DNA of 64,000 bases from Nitrospira sp. (GCA_022226955.1 CP092079.1:250083-314082), one strand, 5' to 3'. Counted from the stretch's first letter, positions 43,536 through 51,995 are shown. A program made the numbers and translations. Notes: generated by a model not told the origin, from the sequence alone.

Positions 43536-43576
43536 GCGATCGGCTCCGAGAGATGGTCAATGCCGATGTCGAGCGC

Positions 43577-43606
43577 ACTGTACGAGCGGATGAATATAGA
43601 TGTCAA
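43577..43606 (-). promoter_or_regulatory. Putative sigma-70 promoter before the TPR gene
   Basis: On the minus strand there is a perfect -35 TTGACA (43601-43606), an 18-bp spacer, and -10 TACAGT (43577-43582), two bases off consensus. The start would be at about 43570, some 35 bases before ATG 43535. Confidence 0.5.
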
Positions 43607-43650
43607 TAGAATTTTCTATGTGAAAACTTAGTTTGCAGTGTAGGGCTGCG

Positions 43651-43666
43651 CGCAGGCAGTATGCCA
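43651..43666 (-). promoter_or_regulatory. Possible internal sigma-54 promoter
   Basis: On the minus strand TGGCATACTGCCTGCG keeps the GG-N10-GC rule and the TGGCA of the -24 element. It starts right after the protease stop codon at 43671 and points to the TPR gene. Confidence 0.4.
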
Positions 43667-43670
43667 AAGG

Positions 43671-44531
43671 TTATGACGAAGAGGAAATGGGCCAGCTTGT
43701 CACGAGGGCTGCACGCTGGTCATCCCATTGGAGAGAACCGGTCCATTCGCGGTCATCGTCTAACCCCTGCCCGCGAAAAAACTCTTGCGCGTGAATGACG
43801 CGGTCGCCTTGGGCGTTCCGCACCTTCATCAGCAACCCACCGGCTGCCGCATGGCGCACCGGCAAGAGCAAGAGCGTCTGTTCCTGCTTGAGCAGTACGA
43901 TGCACTCCAGTCCGGGAAAGTATCGGGCATAGGTCGATGCGTCGAGAAAAATATTTCCTTGCCGAACGGTCATACGCGCGCAGTTGTCCGACGCTGTGGC
44001 GCACTGGGCATCGAATGGAACGGCGTGAGGCAGCTGGTTCGTCTTGTCCCGAATGAGTTGCTTGATCATGTCGGCAACCCGGTTGGCGGCATGGGATACC
44101 TGAGGGCTCAGTCCCAATCCAAGCGAGACGGTTTCCGCCTCGATCAGATAGACCGTGATATCGCGAGGAAAGGCCTTGCCGAAAATATGACGTCCCGCAT
44201 ATAGAGCATGCTGCCAGCGAAAATCATGGAGGCTATAGCCCGGCTCTGGGCGGTTGATGACTTCTTCACCTGGGAGTTGGAAGATGGAGCCCGGTGGGGA
44301 ACTGCTGAGGCTGGCATCGATCATGATCAGCGCGGTCGCGCCTTTTGCTTTGAACATCACATCCATTCCGCCGGTGCCGGCATCGTAGACGGAGACTCCG
44401 CGAGGTTGTTCGGCTCGCACCCATTTCTGAAGTGCTTGGACGACGACGACTCCGGCTCCATCGTCGCGACGGTTGAGATTGCCGCATCCAATGACGGCGA
44501 TAGTTTCGGCGGGTGTCGCTAGATTCTCCAT
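43671..44531 (-). CDS. Hydrogenase maturation protease with extra C-terminal domain
   Basis: The product has 286 residues. The first 155 are a HybD/HupD-like endopeptidase: IAVIGCGNLNRRDDGAGVVV with the metal-binding acidic site, VYDAGTGGMDVM, and LIMIDASLSS. It removes the C-terminal tail of the large subunit after nickel insertion. The last 115 or so residues (from about 170, QGNIFLDASTYARYFPGLEC to the end) are not part of the usual protease and match nothing that I recognise. It starts inside the preceding four-cysteine gene (13-base overlap). Confidence 0.8.
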   Translation of the reverse strand: MENLATPAETIAVIGCGNLNRRDDGAGVVVVQALQKWVRAEQPRGVSVYDAGTGGMDVMFKAKGATALIMIDASLSSSPPGSIFQLPGEEVINRPEPGYSLHDFRWQHALYAGRHIFGKAFPRDITVYLIEAETVSLGLGLSPQVSHAANRVADMIKQLIRDKTNQLPHAVPFDAQCATASDNCARMTVRQGNIFLDASTYARYFPGLECIVLLKQEQTLLLLPVRHAAAGGLLMKVRNAQGDRVIHAQEFFRGQGLDDDREWTGSLQWDDQRAALVTSWPISSSS

Positions 44532-44848
44532 AATCGGCAGGACCAATCCTTTTCGACCGGCAGGTTCAGCTCGGGCAATTCGCAGAACCGCCGGTGCGTG
44601 ACGTAGTACATGCAGGTCTCGCACGACTGCGGCAAGTCGTCTCCTACGTCAGGCGGAATATAGGGGAAGAGGGTAAAGCCTGCGACCGTCAGTTTTTCGG
44701 CGAAGGCAGTCGGCGAAAGGCTTCGGAGGTGCGCGACGAGACGGATGACTTCTTCGCTGGTGTATGCCCGCGGCTCAATCTCGGTTTTGAGGCCGCTTTG
44801 CAACATGACACGCAGCACAGTTCGTAGGCTGTTGTCGCCGGTCGCCAT
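44519..44848 (-). CDS. Four-cysteine protein 2 (hydrogenase operon)
   Basis: The 109-residue protein is a paralogue of the gene at 44878. The C-terminal half holds C76-x2-C79-x9-C89-x14-C104, in CETCMYYVTHRRFCELPEL and DWSCRLWRI. The four Cys, aromatic context and spacing suggest an Fe-S or zinc site. The N-terminal half is helical. No signal peptide. It lies between hupL and the protease. I do not know the family name. Confidence 0.7.
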   Translation of the reverse strand: MATGDNSLRTVLRVMLQSGLKTEIEPRAYTSEEVIRLVAHLRSLSPTAFAEKLTVAGFTLFPYIPPDVGDDLPQSCETCMYYVTHRRFCELPELNLPVEKDWSCRLWRI

Positions 44849-44877
44849 GATTGCGTTCCCTCAACAAAAGGACGCAG

Positions 44878-45192
44878 TTAAATTCTCCAGAGTCGGCACC
44901 ACCAATCGGGTTCTACAGGCACGGCGAGTTCGGGAAGATCGCACCACTTTCTATGCACCAAGTAATACATGCACTCCAGGCAGCGCATTTGGTCTGGGCC
45001 ATAGGGGGTGTTGGTGAACCCTCCGATCACGAGTTTGGCGCGCAAGTCTTCCTGGGGCAACGCTCTCAATTCGTCCAAAATCTTGGCGAACTCGATATGT
45101 GTTTCGGGAAACGGTTCGACCTGTGTCTTGAGTCCGCTCTCTAAGAGGTGTGCGATCTTCCCTAGGAGGCGGTCTTCTTCTTCGGGACGCAT
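44878..45192 (-). CDS. Four-cysteine protein 1 (hydrogenase operon)
   Basis: The 104-residue protein has C71-x2-C74-x9-C84-x14-C99, the same spacing as its paralogue at 44519, and the same ending CRLWRI. ATG 45192 has AGAAGGGGGAT upstream; the longer in-frame reading to 45303 has no such site and is unlike the paralogue. It follows hupL directly. It could be an Fe-S electron carrier or an assembly factor for the hydrogenase. Confidence 0.7.
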   Translation of the reverse strand: MRPEEEDRLLGKIAHLLESGLKTQVEPFPETHIEFAKILDELRALPQEDLRAKLVIGGFTNTPYGPDQMRCLECMYYLVHRKWCDLPELAVPVEPDWWCRLWRI

Positions 45193-45307
45193 TCGATCCC
45201 CCTTCTGTGGCTCGAGGCCGTAAGAATCCCTCCTGGATCGGCCCACGTCAAGATTGAGCTGGGCGCCGGGCATCACCGCACGAGTGCGATATGCCGCGGC
45301 CAATCCC

Positions 45308-46903
45308 CTAGCCGATCTTAAAGCGGGCTAATTCCTTTCCTGTTTTCGCATCGTGCGCATGCACGGTGCAGACTAAGCATGAATCGAACGACCGGGCGAC
45401 ATGACCCACTTCAACAGGGTCGGTCGGGTCCGCAATCGGCGCGCCGATCAGCGCCTCTTCAATCGGTCCTCGCCGGCCTTGATGATCTCGAGGTCCCACA
45501 TTCCAGGTCGTCGGTGCGACGATCTGATAGTTTTTAATTTTTCCGCCTTTCACTTCGATCCAATGACAGAGCGCGCCACGAGCGGCTTCCGTTGCGCCCC
45601 ACCCACGGCCGTCGCGCTCTTGAGGCTTGATGTACCAGGGCTCATTGAGCCGGAATTCACGCAGGCAGCGTTCGGCCTGCCGGTATAACTTCACGGTCTC
45701 GTGCATGCGCGCAAGCTGGCGGAGGTGCAGGCTCGCGCCGCCCATTTGCTTATAGGCGTCGAGGATGAATCCGTCCGCATGTTGCCAGGCTTCTCCATGC
45801 GTGCCTCCCGCCACCATCTGTCGGGCGAACGGGCCGGCCTCTAACCGGCCGATGTCCATATGGCTGACGGCGGTGGCCCAGGAGTAGGCGCCGTTAAAAT
45901 CGATGTGATTCTTCGACTTGGGCTTGGTGGTGCGGTCGAACGGATGGACGTTGTCGCTGCCCTCTTCATACCAGGCATGCGAGGTGTTCTCCCGCGCGAA
46001 TTCCTGGCTCATGAGTTTGTGCATGCCGGTGGCGCCGTCGTAAATGCCGCTTTTCATAATGACCGCGCTGTTGCGGCTCTCGATCGTGGGCTTTTGATAT
46101 TTGTCTTCGTGCGGCAAGTAGCCCCAGGACACGTATTTGCCGAGTCCCGCTCCATATTTGTCGAGCCCAATATCCAAGCCCATGCGCCAATAGAGTCCTA
46201 AGTCCGAGTTGAGATGGGCCGGGCTTTCTTCCAACCAGGCATTGAAGTCGGCGTAGGTCTTAATCTGTTCATACCGCTCCAAGGAGCAGCCGAGCCAGAT
46301 GGGCTCCAGCCAGTTTTTCTTGAAGTATTCCAGGAGCGACACCGACCGGGTAATGTCGGCCAGCGTTGGCGCGCACATGACGCCGCCCGGCACCATGTAG
46401 CTGGAGTGCGGCCATTGGCCGCCAAGCAGGGCGTAGATTTCCACGGGCTTCCCTGAGATGGTAACGCCGGTTTCGTACGAAGTTCCGGTAAACGGAGCAA
46501 AGCGTTTACAGGCTTCATCGTAGAAGCGGCTACCGCGATATTTTTTATTCGTGAGGTCGATGGCATAGAGTCCATAGAAGTACCGCGGCTGGCTCTGCAA
46601 GCTTTCGACGAGCTGTCCGAGGTTTCTCGCCAGGATGGCGTTTCGCGGAACGGTGGTTTGCCAGGCGGTGTCCAGTGCCCAGGCGGCACAGGTCAGATGG
46701 GAAGCGCCGCAGATGCCGCAGGCCCGAGGCGTGACCACGAGGCCGGCTTGCGGGTCTTTATCGCGTAAAATAATTTCGAATCCGCGGAAGAGCTCCGCTT
46801 GTGTCCAGGCATTGGTGACGACCCCATTGTCGATTTCTACGCGGACGTCAAGATCGCCTTCTACGCGGCCGACGGGTGAAATGTCGAGTGTTTGAACAGC
46901 CAT
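45308..46903 (-). CDS. hupL: Uptake [NiFe]-hydrogenase large subunit, group 2a-like
   Basis: The 531-residue catalytic subunit has GRVEGDL (11-17) and the L1 motif R60-ACGIC-G with C62 and C65. The L2 motif at the C-terminus is DSC509LVC512TVH515. These four Cys bind Ni and Fe. A 16-residue tail after His515 would be removed by the maturation protease. The sequence and L1/L2 forms fit group 2 uptake enzymes. It is 48 bases downstream of hupS, with AAAGGAG before ATG. Confidence 0.95.
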   Translation of the reverse strand: MAVQTLDISPVGRVEGDLDVRVEIDNGVVTNAWTQAELFRGFEIILRDKDPQAGLVVTPRACGICGASHLTCAAWALDTAWQTTVPRNAILARNLGQLVESLQSQPRYFYGLYAIDLTNKKYRGSRFYDEACKRFAPFTGTSYETGVTISGKPVEIYALLGGQWPHSSYMVPGGVMCAPTLADITRSVSLLEYFKKNWLEPIWLGCSLERYEQIKTYADFNAWLEESPAHLNSDLGLYWRMGLDIGLDKYGAGLGKYVSWGYLPHEDKYQKPTIESRNSAVIMKSGIYDGATGMHKLMSQEFARENTSHAWYEEGSDNVHPFDRTTKPKSKNHIDFNGAYSWATAVSHMDIGRLEAGPFARQMVAGGTHGEAWQHADGFILDAYKQMGGASLHLRQLARMHETVKLYRQAERCLREFRLNEPWYIKPQERDGRGWGATEAARGALCHWIEVKGGKIKNYQIVAPTTWNVGPRDHQGRRGPIEEALIGAPIADPTDPVEVGHVARSFDSCLVCTVHAHDAKTGKELARFKIG

Positions 46904-46951
46904 GGAGCATCTCCTTTTGCAGCGCGGCGCGCTACGGCCAATGTGTGCCGA

Positions 46952-47914
46952 CTAGACGATGAACATATCCTGCTCGGCCCACGCGGGGGCCGCGTTTTTG
47001 GCGGCGCCGGTGAGCGCGATGTACCCCTTCTTGTCGACTCCCGTGGGCAAGTCCTTGGGAATGCCCATGACCGTTTGCGTCTTGAACACTGTGCCGGGAG
47101 CGAGATCGAAGAAGGGAAACTCAGGTTCCGTGCAGCCGAGGCACGGCATGCCAGATCTGGTTTTTGAGGATTGCCGATTCCATAAAATGCGATTGCAGGG
47201 CGAGTGAGTCATCGGACCACGGCAGCCGAGGTCGTAGTAGAGACAGCCCTTCCGCTGCCCGAACTCTGTCGCGGAGACTTTATACGCGAAGTGCATATTG
47301 CGCGTGCATCCGGTCTGCGTGAAGCTCTGGAAAAATGTTTTGGGCCGTTGCAGTTCGTCGAGCCCGATTTCCCCGCCCCGTCCCGTGGCGACCGCGACGA
47401 CAATTTGCGTAATCCAGTCGGGGTGCGCGGGACAGCCGGGAATGTTGATGACGGGAAGGCCGGCCTTGGAGCGGAATTCCTTGCCCAGAAAGCCGCCGTG
47501 ATTTCGCTTGAGGAACTGAAGGCCCTGCGATTCGCTCGGATTCGGCGCGGTCGCCGGAATGCCGCCCCAGGTGGCGCAGTCCCCGATGGCAACGACAAAT
47601 GTCGCGACGCCACTTAGGGCTTTGACCCATTGCTTCATGGGCTTGCCGGCAAAGCGATTCCATTCTCCGGTGCCGTTCGGCGCATTCACGACGCTGCCCT
47701 CGAAGACGAAGATATCGAGAGGCGTGTTCCCGGAGACGCAATCGTTCAGCAGGCGTTGGAGATTGTCGCCAAGCTCGACGCCTAGCGACGGGTGCCAGAG
47801 CACATTAATGCCAAAGTCGGTGACGAGGTCGCACGCGCTCGGTTCTTCCGCGTTCAGGAAGGACATCGTGTTGCCGGAACAAGCTCCGCCTTGAAGCCAC
47901 AGCAAATTGGCCAT
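46952..47914 (-). CDS. hupS: Uptake [NiFe]-hydrogenase small subunit, group 2a-like
   Basis: The 320-residue protein carries the Fe-S relay. It lacks a Tat signal, since it starts directly MANLLWLQGGACSGNT, so the enzyme is expected in the cytoplasm. The proximal-cluster motif reads C12-SGN15, where many hydrogenases have CxxC. The medial and distal cysteines are in SPCNRILW and MPCLGCTEPEFPFFD. From memory, mycobacterial group 2a enzymes show the same change and [3Fe-4S] clusters. GGAGGACTTTC lies before the ATG, and a sigma-54 promoter is at 47972-47987. Confidence 0.94.
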   Translation of the reverse strand: MANLLWLQGGACSGNTMSFLNAEEPSACDLVTDFGINVLWHPSLGVELGDNLQRLLNDCVSGNTPLDIFVFEGSVVNAPNGTGEWNRFAGKPMKQWVKALSGVATFVVAIGDCATWGGIPATAPNPSESQGLQFLKRNHGGFLGKEFRSKAGLPVINIPGCPAHPDWITQIVVAVATGRGGEIGLDELQRPKTFFQSFTQTGCTRNMHFAYKVSATEFGQRKGCLYYDLGCRGPMTHSPCNRILWNRQSSKTRSGMPCLGCTEPEFPFFDLAPGTVFKTQTVMGIPKDLPTGVDKKGYIALTGAAKNAAPAWAEQDMFIV

Positions 47915-47971
47915 GATGAAAGTCCTCCATATGAGTCAGTCGCAATGCAGTCGTTCTGCGAATGGATCTAT

Positions 47972-47987
47972 CGCAATAATCGAACCA
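47972..47987 (-). promoter_or_regulatory. Sigma-54 promoter of the hydrogenase operon
   Basis: On the minus strand TGGTTCGATTATTGCG matches TGGCACGN4TTGCA at all invariant positions: TGG, CG, and TTGC, with GG-N10-GC spacing. The start would be at about 47960, giving a leader of about 45 bases before hupS. A sigma-54 activator gene is encoded just upstream. The remaining gap to 48196 must contain the activator binding site, but I could not define one. Confidence 0.7.
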
Positions 47988-48196
47988 CATAGGGATCGAG
48001 GGGGCGTTCACTGGCGCAATCGAAGATTCTCCGCAAAAAACATTGCTTGAGAGGCTAGTTTGCGGAAGAGGAGCGGTGCGAGTGTATAGAATGAGTGGCA
48101 AGTAACTTTGCAAATTCTTCTGCGGTGCAAAGTGAGTGTGCAGCGTAGGAGTCGTCTCCTCCCAAGGCGAAGCGTGCGGTCGCTCCGTTATCCAGG

Positions 48197-49669
48197 TTAC
48201 GTGCGAGAGACGGTGGCGTCAGGAGCCGCCGCCAGTTTATACCGGCGAATTTTGTTCGCAAGGCCGACGCGCGACAGGCCCAGTTCCTTGGCGACTTTGC
48301 TTTGATTCCACCGGTACCGCACGAGCATTTCTGCGACCACTTGCGCTTCGAGGCGCTCAACTTTTTGTTTGAGTGTCCCGCCGGCATGAATCAAATTCAA
48401 TTCTTTCCGCCGTGGGTCCAGAGGCAGGACTTTCGCCAAATCGTCGGACAGATGTTCGGTCGACAAAAACTCGCCATCGCCGGCGAGCGCAACCATGCGC
48501 CGGATCTCGGTCTCCAGTTCGCGCACATTTCCGTGAAACGGATAGGCTTGCAGCTGCCGCATGACTTGCACCGTGATTCCCGCGATCCGTCGGTTCAACC
48601 GTTCCGCGTACTTTCTCGAAAAGTGCTCGGCCAGGACGGGAATATCGTCGGTCCGGTTGCGCAAGGGAGGAATGGTTAACTCAAATCCTCTGAGGCGATA
48701 GTAGAGATCTTTTCTGAAGGAGCCTTGAGCCACCAGGTCTTTGATGGGCCGGTTGGATGCCGCGATAATCCTGACGTTCGCGCGTTTGGTCCGTTCCGAT
48801 CCGAGGGGTTTGACCTCCCCTTCTTGCAGGAACCGCAGCAGGCTGACTTGAAACGACGGCGAGACCTCAGAGACTTCATCCAGAAATACGGTGCCTCCAT
48901 CGGCCGCGACGAATAGACCCAGCCGGTCGCCGATGGCTCCCGTGAAGGCGCCGCGCTTATGTCCAAACAGCTCCGATTGCAGCAGTGCATCCGGCAAGGC
49001 TCCGCAATTCTGTGCAAGAAACGGGAAGGCCTGGCGTTCGCTGAATCCATGAACGGCCCGCGCCATGAGCTCTTTGCCGGTGCCGGTCTCCCCTTCGATC
49101 AGCACCGGCAGGTCGGTGGCGGCGGACTTTCTGGCCAGGTTGCAGACCTCTAGCATGGCGTCGCTGGCGAAGACGAGTTGATCGAATTCGTAGCTGTCGC
49201 GAATGAGTTTGGTGAGCGCTCCCGTGTGGTTGTGAAAGGCGCCGTCGGAGAGTTTCAGGTCGCGGCTGAGCATCCGGTGCCGTCGCGACAGTTCCCGGCT
49301 TTCGAGCGCCCGGTCGATGAGCAAGCGAAGATGCCATGGGGGGCACGGCGTCGGAATGACGTGATACACGGCGGCTTGCCGAATGATGTTCATGACCTGC
49401 GCCGGCTCGCGGGAGGCGGTCAGGAGAATGCGCACGATATCGGGATAGCGGACACGGGCATTTCGAAAGAACTCGACGCCCTGCACATCGGTGACGGTCT
49501 CGTCGAATAAGATGAGATCGATTTTTTCTTTGGCGAGCGTCGTCCAGGCTTCCTGGCCTGTTGAGGTACCGAGTACGCGGTAGTCGTTTTTGAGGTAGCC
49601 AGCCAGTGTTTTGCGAACGGCAGGATCGGATGCGACGATGAGAAGCGTTTCCTCGTCTCGACGAGACAT
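48197..49669 (-). CDS. Sigma-54-dependent response regulator, HoxA/HupR-like
   Basis: The 490-residue protein has an N-terminal receiver (1-120), an AAA+ domain with Walker A GETGTGKE, GAFTGA for sigma-54 contact and FLDEVSEV, and a Fis-type C-terminal HTH (WNQSKVAKELGLSRVGLANK). In the receiver the acceptor D56 (DLILFDE) remains, but the acidic pair is A13-S14 and the conserved Lys is T107. It sits directly upstream of the hydrogenase operon on the same strand and is the obvious activator of its promoter. No kinase gene is next to it. Confidence 0.88.
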   Translation of the reverse strand: MSRRDEETLLIVASDPAVRKTLAGYLKNDYRVLGTSTGQEAWTTLAKEKIDLILFDETVTDVQGVEFFRNARVRYPDIVRILLTASREPAQVMNIIRQAAVYHVIPTPCPPWHLRLLIDRALESRELSRRHRMLSRDLKLSDGAFHNHTGALTKLIRDSYEFDQLVFASDAMLEVCNLARKSAATDLPVLIEGETGTGKELMARAVHGFSERQAFPFLAQNCGALPDALLQSELFGHKRGAFTGAIGDRLGLFVAADGGTVFLDEVSEVSPSFQVSLLRFLQEGEVKPLGSERTKRANVRIIAASNRPIKDLVAQGSFRKDLYYRLRGFELTIPPLRNRTDDIPVLAEHFSRKYAERLNRRIAGITVQVMRQLQAYPFHGNVRELETEIRRMVALAGDGEFLSTEHLSDDLAKVLPLDPRRKELNLIHAGGTLKQKVERLEAQVVAEMLVRYRWNQSKVAKELGLSRVGLANKIRRYKLAAAPDATVSRT

Positions 49670-49791
49670 GCAACTCCCCTTGCATGATGATAACGGAGTA
49701 TGCAGTGTAGCAACTCCGCGGCGCTGAGGCAAGATGAGAGATAGCCTGTGTTATTTCAGCGATGTCAGGCTGCCGCAGGGTTCAATCTGGA

Positions 49792-49820
49792 TTGACACCG
49801 CCGTTTTCCAGAGGTACATG
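49792..49820 (+). promoter_or_regulatory. Possible sigma-70 promoter of the phosphoglucomutase gene
   Basis: A perfect TTGACA (49792-49797) is followed after 17 bp by TACATG (49815-49820). The -10 is poor, so this is tentative. The start would be about 45 bases before ATG 49871. Confidence 0.35.
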
Positions 49821-49870
49821 CATGAAATACAGGTTGACGAGAAGAACCAGTTAATGATGAAGGAGGGTGT

Positions 49871-51517
49871 ATGTCGATTCATGCTCTGGCCGGTCAGCCG
49901 GCTCCACCCGCTCTGTTGGTCGATGTCTCTCGACTGCTTCATGCCTACCTAGCTGAAATACCGGATGCCGCGGCTCGCGATCAGCGAGTGACATTCGGAA
50001 CGTCTGGCCATCGAGGCTCATCCTTCAAGCGAAGCTTCAATAAGCACCATATTCTTGCAGTCACACAAGCGGTCTGCGAATACCGGGCTTCTCAGCAGAC
50101 CAGTGGGCCGCTATACCTTGGAAAAGATACCCATGCGCTTTCTGAGCCGGCGTTTGTCACGGCGCTTGAAGTGCTCGCGGCCAACGGCGTTCACGTCATG
50201 ATCGATCGCGATGGCGGCTATACGCCGACGCCAGTCATTTCTCATGCGATTCTGAGCTACAACCGTGGCCGCACATCCGGTCTGGCCGACGGCATTGTCA
50301 TCACGCCCTCGCACAATCCGCCGGAAGACGGCGGCATCAAATACAATCCGCCGAATGGCGGACCGGCCGATACCCAGGTGACCAAGTGGATTGAAGACCG
50401 GGCCAATGCTTTTCTCGCCAACAGGCTCCAAGGGGTGAAGCGGCTTCCCTATGAACAAGCGAAAAAGGCAGCCACTACGCATTTGCATGACTACATCGAT
50501 GTGTACGTGAGTGACTTGGGTCGCGTCATCGATATGGATGCGATCAAGTCGGCCGGGCTCAGGCTCGGGGTCGATCCATTGGGCGGGTCTGGCGTGGCCT
50601 ATTGGCAGCCGATCGCCGAGCGCTATGGGCTGAATATTGACAATGTCAATCCGGCCGTCGATCCGACCTTCCGCTTCATGCCGTTGGATTGGGACGGCAA
50701 GATTAGAATGGACTGTTCCTCGCCCTATGCCATGGCGAATTTAATCGCGCTGAAAGATCGCTTCGATGTCGCGTTCGGCAACGATGCCGATAACGATCGC
50801 CATGGAATTGTGACCCGCACCGCCGGCTTGATGAATCCGAATCATTATCTGGCGGTCTCTATCTCATACCTCTTTGCCAATCGCCCAGGCTGGAATTCCG
50901 ATGCCGGCATCGGCAAGACGCTGGTCAGCAGCAGTCTCATCGATCGTGTGGCTGGCAAGCTCAAGCGGAAGCTTATTGAAGTGCCGGTCGGGTTCAAATG
51001 GTTTGTGAGCGGGTTGCTCGACGGATCACTGGGATTCGGCGGCGAGGAAAGCGCCGGCGCGTCTTTCTTGCGACGGAACGGGACGGTCTGGTCCACGGAC
51101 AAAGACGGCATCATCATGGATTTGCTGGCGGCCGAGATGATGGCCAAAACCGGCAAAGATCCGGCGCAACTCTATCGGGAATTGACGCAGGAGTTGGGTG
51201 AACCGGTCTATCAACGGATCGATGCCGTCGCCACCTCCGCGCAGAAGGCGGTTCTTTCAAAACTCTCCCCTGCTCAAGTGCAAGCCACCGAACTAGCCGG
51301 TGATAAGATCGTCGCCATGATGACGACAGCCCCAGGCAACGGCGCGGCGATTGGCGGATTGAAAGTCGCGACCGAGCAAGGCTGGTTCGCCGCCCGGCCA
51401 TCCGGCACCGAGGATGTCTACAAGCTCTATGCGGAGAGTTTTCGTGGCAAGGAACATTTGAAACGGATTCAAGATGAAGCCCAGGCACTGATCGCGACGG
51501 CGCTGGCTGCAAACTAG
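49871..51517 (+). CDS. pgm: Phosphoglucomutase (alpha-D-glucose specific)
   Basis: The product has 548 residues. The catalytic serine loop is [15 protein letters not shown] (Ser147), the metal loop [11 protein letters not shown] and the phosphate-binding [12 protein letters not shown] near the end. It interconverts glucose 1- and 6-phosphate and feeds glycogen and envelope sugar synthesis. AGGAGG lies upstream of the ATG. Confidence 0.95.
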   Translation: MSIHALAGQPAPPALLVDVSRLLHAYLAEIPDAAARDQRVTFGTSGHRGSSFKRSFNKHHILAVTQAVCEYRASQQTSGPLYLGKDTHALSEPAFVTALEVLAANGVHVMIDRDGGYTPTPVISHAILSYNRGRTSGLADGIVITPSHNPPEDGGIKYNPPNGGPADTQVTKWIEDRANAFLANRLQGVKRLPYEQAKKAATTHLHDYIDVYVSDLGRVIDMDAIKSAGLRLGVDPLGGSGVAYWQPIAERYGLNIDNVNPAVDPTFRFMPLDWDGKIRMDCSSPYAMANLIALKDRFDVAFGNDADNDRHGIVTRTAGLMNPNHYLAVSISYLFANRPGWNSDAGIGKTLVSSSLIDRVAGKLKRKLIEVPVGFKWFVSGLLDGSLGFGGEESAGASFLRRNGTVWSTDKDGIIMDLLAAEMMAKTGKDPAQLYRELTQELGEPVYQRIDAVATSAQKAVLSKLSPAQVQATELAGDKIVAMMTTAPGNGAAIGGLKVATEQGWFAARPSGTEDVYKLYAESFRGKEHLKRIQDEAQALIATALAAN

Positions 51518-51533
51518 TAGAGGTGTGTGTCGA

Positions 51534-51566
51534 TTGGGCCGTCGTCGCAAACCGACAGCGGCCCAA
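51534..51566. terminator. Hairpin between pgm and the globin gene
   Basis: TTGGGCCG (51534-51541) pairs with CGGCCCAA (51559-51566), with an inner GTCG/CGAC pair. It lies between two converging genes. No T-tract is evident on either side. Confidence 0.55.
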
Positions 51567-51593
51567 GATGGCAGATCGCCGAGGATGTGGCGC

Positions 51594-51995
51594 TTATGTG
51601 TTATAGAACGACACAATGCGATCGACGCCGCTTCGCAGTGTTTTGCGCCACTCTGTCTCAAGCGCAGGTGTTAATTTCTCATCGCATTGCTTCACGCTCT
51701 TCACCAGGGAATTGATCCAGAAGTCATAGAGATTGGGATCGATATTCATCTTCTTCTTGCTGTGGCTTTCCCCGATTCGATTGAGGCCGGTTGAGCCGAC
51801 TTCGTTGCCTCCCATATGCATGAATAGCATGGAGATTCCTTGCCGGAGAAGGGACTTCTGTTTAGTCATCTCGGTTTTGGCGAACATGGGGGCAATCGCC
51901 GGATGGCTGGCTAAAAAGTTTTTGTAAAATACGTCAAAAAAATTGGGGTTCACGCAACAACGGCTGTAACTTTCCTTGACCTCCACTAGGGACAT
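51594..51995 (-). CDS. Single-domain globin
   Basis: The 133-residue protein fits a bacterial globin of the protoglobin/flavohemoglobin-like fold: SYSRCCVNPNFFDVFYKNFL, then HPAIAPMF, and the proximal His78 in RIGESHSKKK followed by LYDFWINSLVKSV. It may bind O2 or NO; the ligand cannot be told from the sequence. GGAAGGAG precedes ATG 51995. It has no partner reductase next to it. Confidence 0.8.
   Translation of the reverse strand: MSLVEVKESYSRCCVNPNFFDVFYKNFLASHPAIAPMFAKTEMTKQKSLLRQGISMLFMHMGGNEVGSTGLNRIGESHSKKKMNIDPNLYDFWINSLVKSVKQCDEKLTPALETEWRKTLRSGVDRIVSFYNT

Noticed and set aside
48096-48112. TGGCAAGTAACTTTGCA, a sigma-54-like site on the plus strand
   Set aside because: The GG to GC spacing is 11, not 10, and it would point into the 3' end of the regulator gene in antisense. 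The minus-strand site at 47972-47987 fits better.
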